Positions 7,170 to 8,188 of a stretch of DNA of 8,188 nt are shown in pieces. The notes beneath the pieces are model-generated. The model saw only the letters and a program-made list of their open reading frames with translations, was not told the DNA's origin and did no database searches. Where the stretch lies: contig CAJPKC010000041.1 of the NCBI GenBank assembly GCA_905370255.1, forward strand, positions 1 through 8,188, read 5' to 3'. Position 1 is the first letter of the stretch. Each line of letters opens with the position of its first letter. Made by a program: the position numbers and the translations under genes. The stretch is from Streptococcus oralis. GTDB taxonomy: Bacteria > Bacillota > Bacilli > Lactobacillales > Streptococcaceae.

Positions 7170-8188
7170 ATGAATGATAAATTAAAAATAATTGTATTCA
7201 TAGGAATCATCATTTGCATTATTATTGGAATTTTATTTCTTTTGGAAAAAAGGAGCGCAAGCTACACAGATACCACTCAAATCGAGAAGGCAGCAGTTAG
7301 TCAAGGACAAAAGGCCAAGAAAAAAACTGAGCCAAGTAAAGATGCTGACCTACATGAAATCTATCTAGCGGGAGGCTGTTTCTGGGGAGTTGAAGAATAT
7401 TTTTCTCGAGTGGCAGGTGTGACAGATGCTGTTTCTGGCTATGCGAATGGCAGAGGAGAAACAACCCAGTATGAATTGATTGGCCAAACCGGGCATGCTG
7501 AGACTGTTCATGTGACCTATGACGCCAATCAAATCTCCTTAAAAGAAATCTTGCTCCATTATTTCCGTATTATCAATCCAACTAGTAAAAATAAGCAGGG
7601 AAATGATGTGGGGACTCAGTACAGAACGGGAGTCTACTATAAGGACGAGCAGGACCTAGAAGTCATCAATCAAGTCTTTGAGCAAATTGCTCAAAAGTAT
7701 GACCAGCCTCTAGCGGTTGAAAAGGAAGCCTTATCTAATTTTATCGTGGCTGAGGACTACCACCAAGACTATCTCCAGAAAAATCCTAATGGATATTGCC
7801 ATATCAATGTCAATCAAGCATCCTATCCTGTTATTGATGCGAGTAAATATCCAAAACCGAGTGACGATGAATTGAAAAAACTCCTCTCTCCTGAGGAATA
7901 TGCAGTGACTCAAAATAGTCAAACAGAACGGGCCTTTTCAAATCGTTACTGGGATAAATTTGAAGCAGGTCTTTATGTAGATGTAGCGAATGGAGAACCC
8001 CTCTTTTCTTCGAAAGATAAATTTGAATCGGGTTGTGGTTGGCCAAGATTTACCCAGCCTATCAGTCCAGACGTTGCGACCTACAAGGAAGACAAGTCTT
8101 ATAATCTGGTCAGAACAGAAGTCAGAAGCCGAAATGGTGATTCCCAATTCAGAACTGTCTTTACAGATGGCCCTCAGGACAAGGGAGG
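7170..8188 (+). CDS. msrAB2: Membrane-anchored peptide methionine sulfoxide reductase MsrA/MsrB fusion, 3' end outside window
   Basis: The reading frame is open for 339 complete codons and runs off the window. AGAGG (7159-7163) lies 6 bases before the ATG. Residues about 5-25 form an uncleaved hydrophobic anchor, followed by a Lys-rich linker and the MsrA domain. That has the catalytic motif G69-C70-F-W-G, the segment [13 protein letters not shown], and C210 in NPNGYCHI, likely a recycling cysteine. The MsrB domain begins near residue 255. It keeps the [13 protein letters not shown] and TDGPQDKGG segments and C289 in GCGWP, the usual resolving-cysteine position; the nucleophile Cys lies past the window end. 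The CxxC zinc pairs of some MsrB proteins are absent from the visible part. MsrA reduces S- and MsrB R-methionine sulfoxide, here presumably on surface proteins with electrons from the adjacent thioredoxin. Oddities: the conserved HLGH motif reads Q326-F-R-T329, and the usual Ser after GCGWP is R293, so MsrB activity is doubtful. The overall sequence matches my memory of pneumococcal SP_0660 closely. Confidence 0.92.
   Translation, partial: MNDKLKIIVFIGIIICIIIGILFLLEKRSASYTDTTQIEKAAVSQGQKAKKKTEPSKDADLHEIYLAGGCFWGVEEYFSRVAGVTDAVSGYANGRGETTQYELIGQTGHAETVHVTYDANQISLKEILLHYFRIINPTSKNKQGNDVGTQYRTGVYYKDEQDLEVINQVFEQIAQKYDQPLAVEKEALSNFIVAEDYHQDYLQKNPNGYCHINVNQASYPVIDASKYPKPSDDELKKLLSPEEYAVTQNSQTERAFSNRYWDKFEAGLYVDVANGEPLFSSKDKFESGCGWPRFTQPISPDVATYKEDKSYNLVRTEVRSRNGDSQFRTVFTDGPQDKG

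Noticed and set aside
7731..8147. Three open frames on the minus strand within msrAB
   Set aside because: They overlap the well-supported msrAB coding frame and show no domain or ribosome binding site of their own.

Overview
The window looks like chromosome from a mitis-group Streptococcus (S. mitis / S. oralis / S. pneumoniae-like). The DNA is AT-rich, with strong AGGTGA-type ribosome binding sites and extended -10 promoters. It encodes a YSIRK signal peptide, an M26 zinc metalloprotease with an LPNTG motif near its N-terminus, and an extracytoplasmic thioredoxin/MsrAB pair. All four genes lie on the + strand and the coding density is high. No tRNA, rRNA, insertion sequence, CRISPR array or prophage gene was seen.

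Layout. Positions 1-37 hold the hairpin terminator of an upstream gene outside the window. A short AT-rich intergenic region ends in a promoter at about 172-200. It drives a UPF0340/DUF436 (YwlG-type) gene of unknown function (225-788). One base after that stop, a very long gene begins (790-6441, 1883 residues) encoding a ZmpB-like M26 metalloprotease. Its parts in order are a YSIRK signal peptide, LPNTG followed by two membrane segments, a tract of 27-residue repeats, two G5 domains, a beta-helical GLUG-like region and a C-terminal catalytic domain with HETTH plus a downstream Glu. A strong terminator (6449-6480) closes this transcription unit.

A second unit starts with a promoter near 6541. 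It contains an Etrx1-like lipoprotein thioredoxin (6600-7160) and, 9 bases later, a membrane-anchored MsrA-MsrB fusion (7170 to beyond the window end). In the pneumococcal model, a lipoprotein thioredoxin receives electrons from a CcdA membrane protein and reduces surface MsrAB, which repairs oxidised methionines in exported proteins. No ccdA gene is in this window: the protease gene sits immediately upstream of the thioredoxin gene instead.

The gene families are all known, and no wholly new system is visible. The most unusual observation is in the MsrB half of the MsrAB fusion. The normally invariant His-Leu-Gly-His segment reads Gln-Phe-Arg-Thr, and the usual GCGWPSF motif reads GCGWPRF, while the MsrA half keeps its motifs. 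Other points of interest are the in-register 27-residue repeats, two of them almost identical at DNA level; the probable translational coupling of the DUF436 gene and the protease gene; and the altered gene order around the thioredoxin/MsrAB pair.
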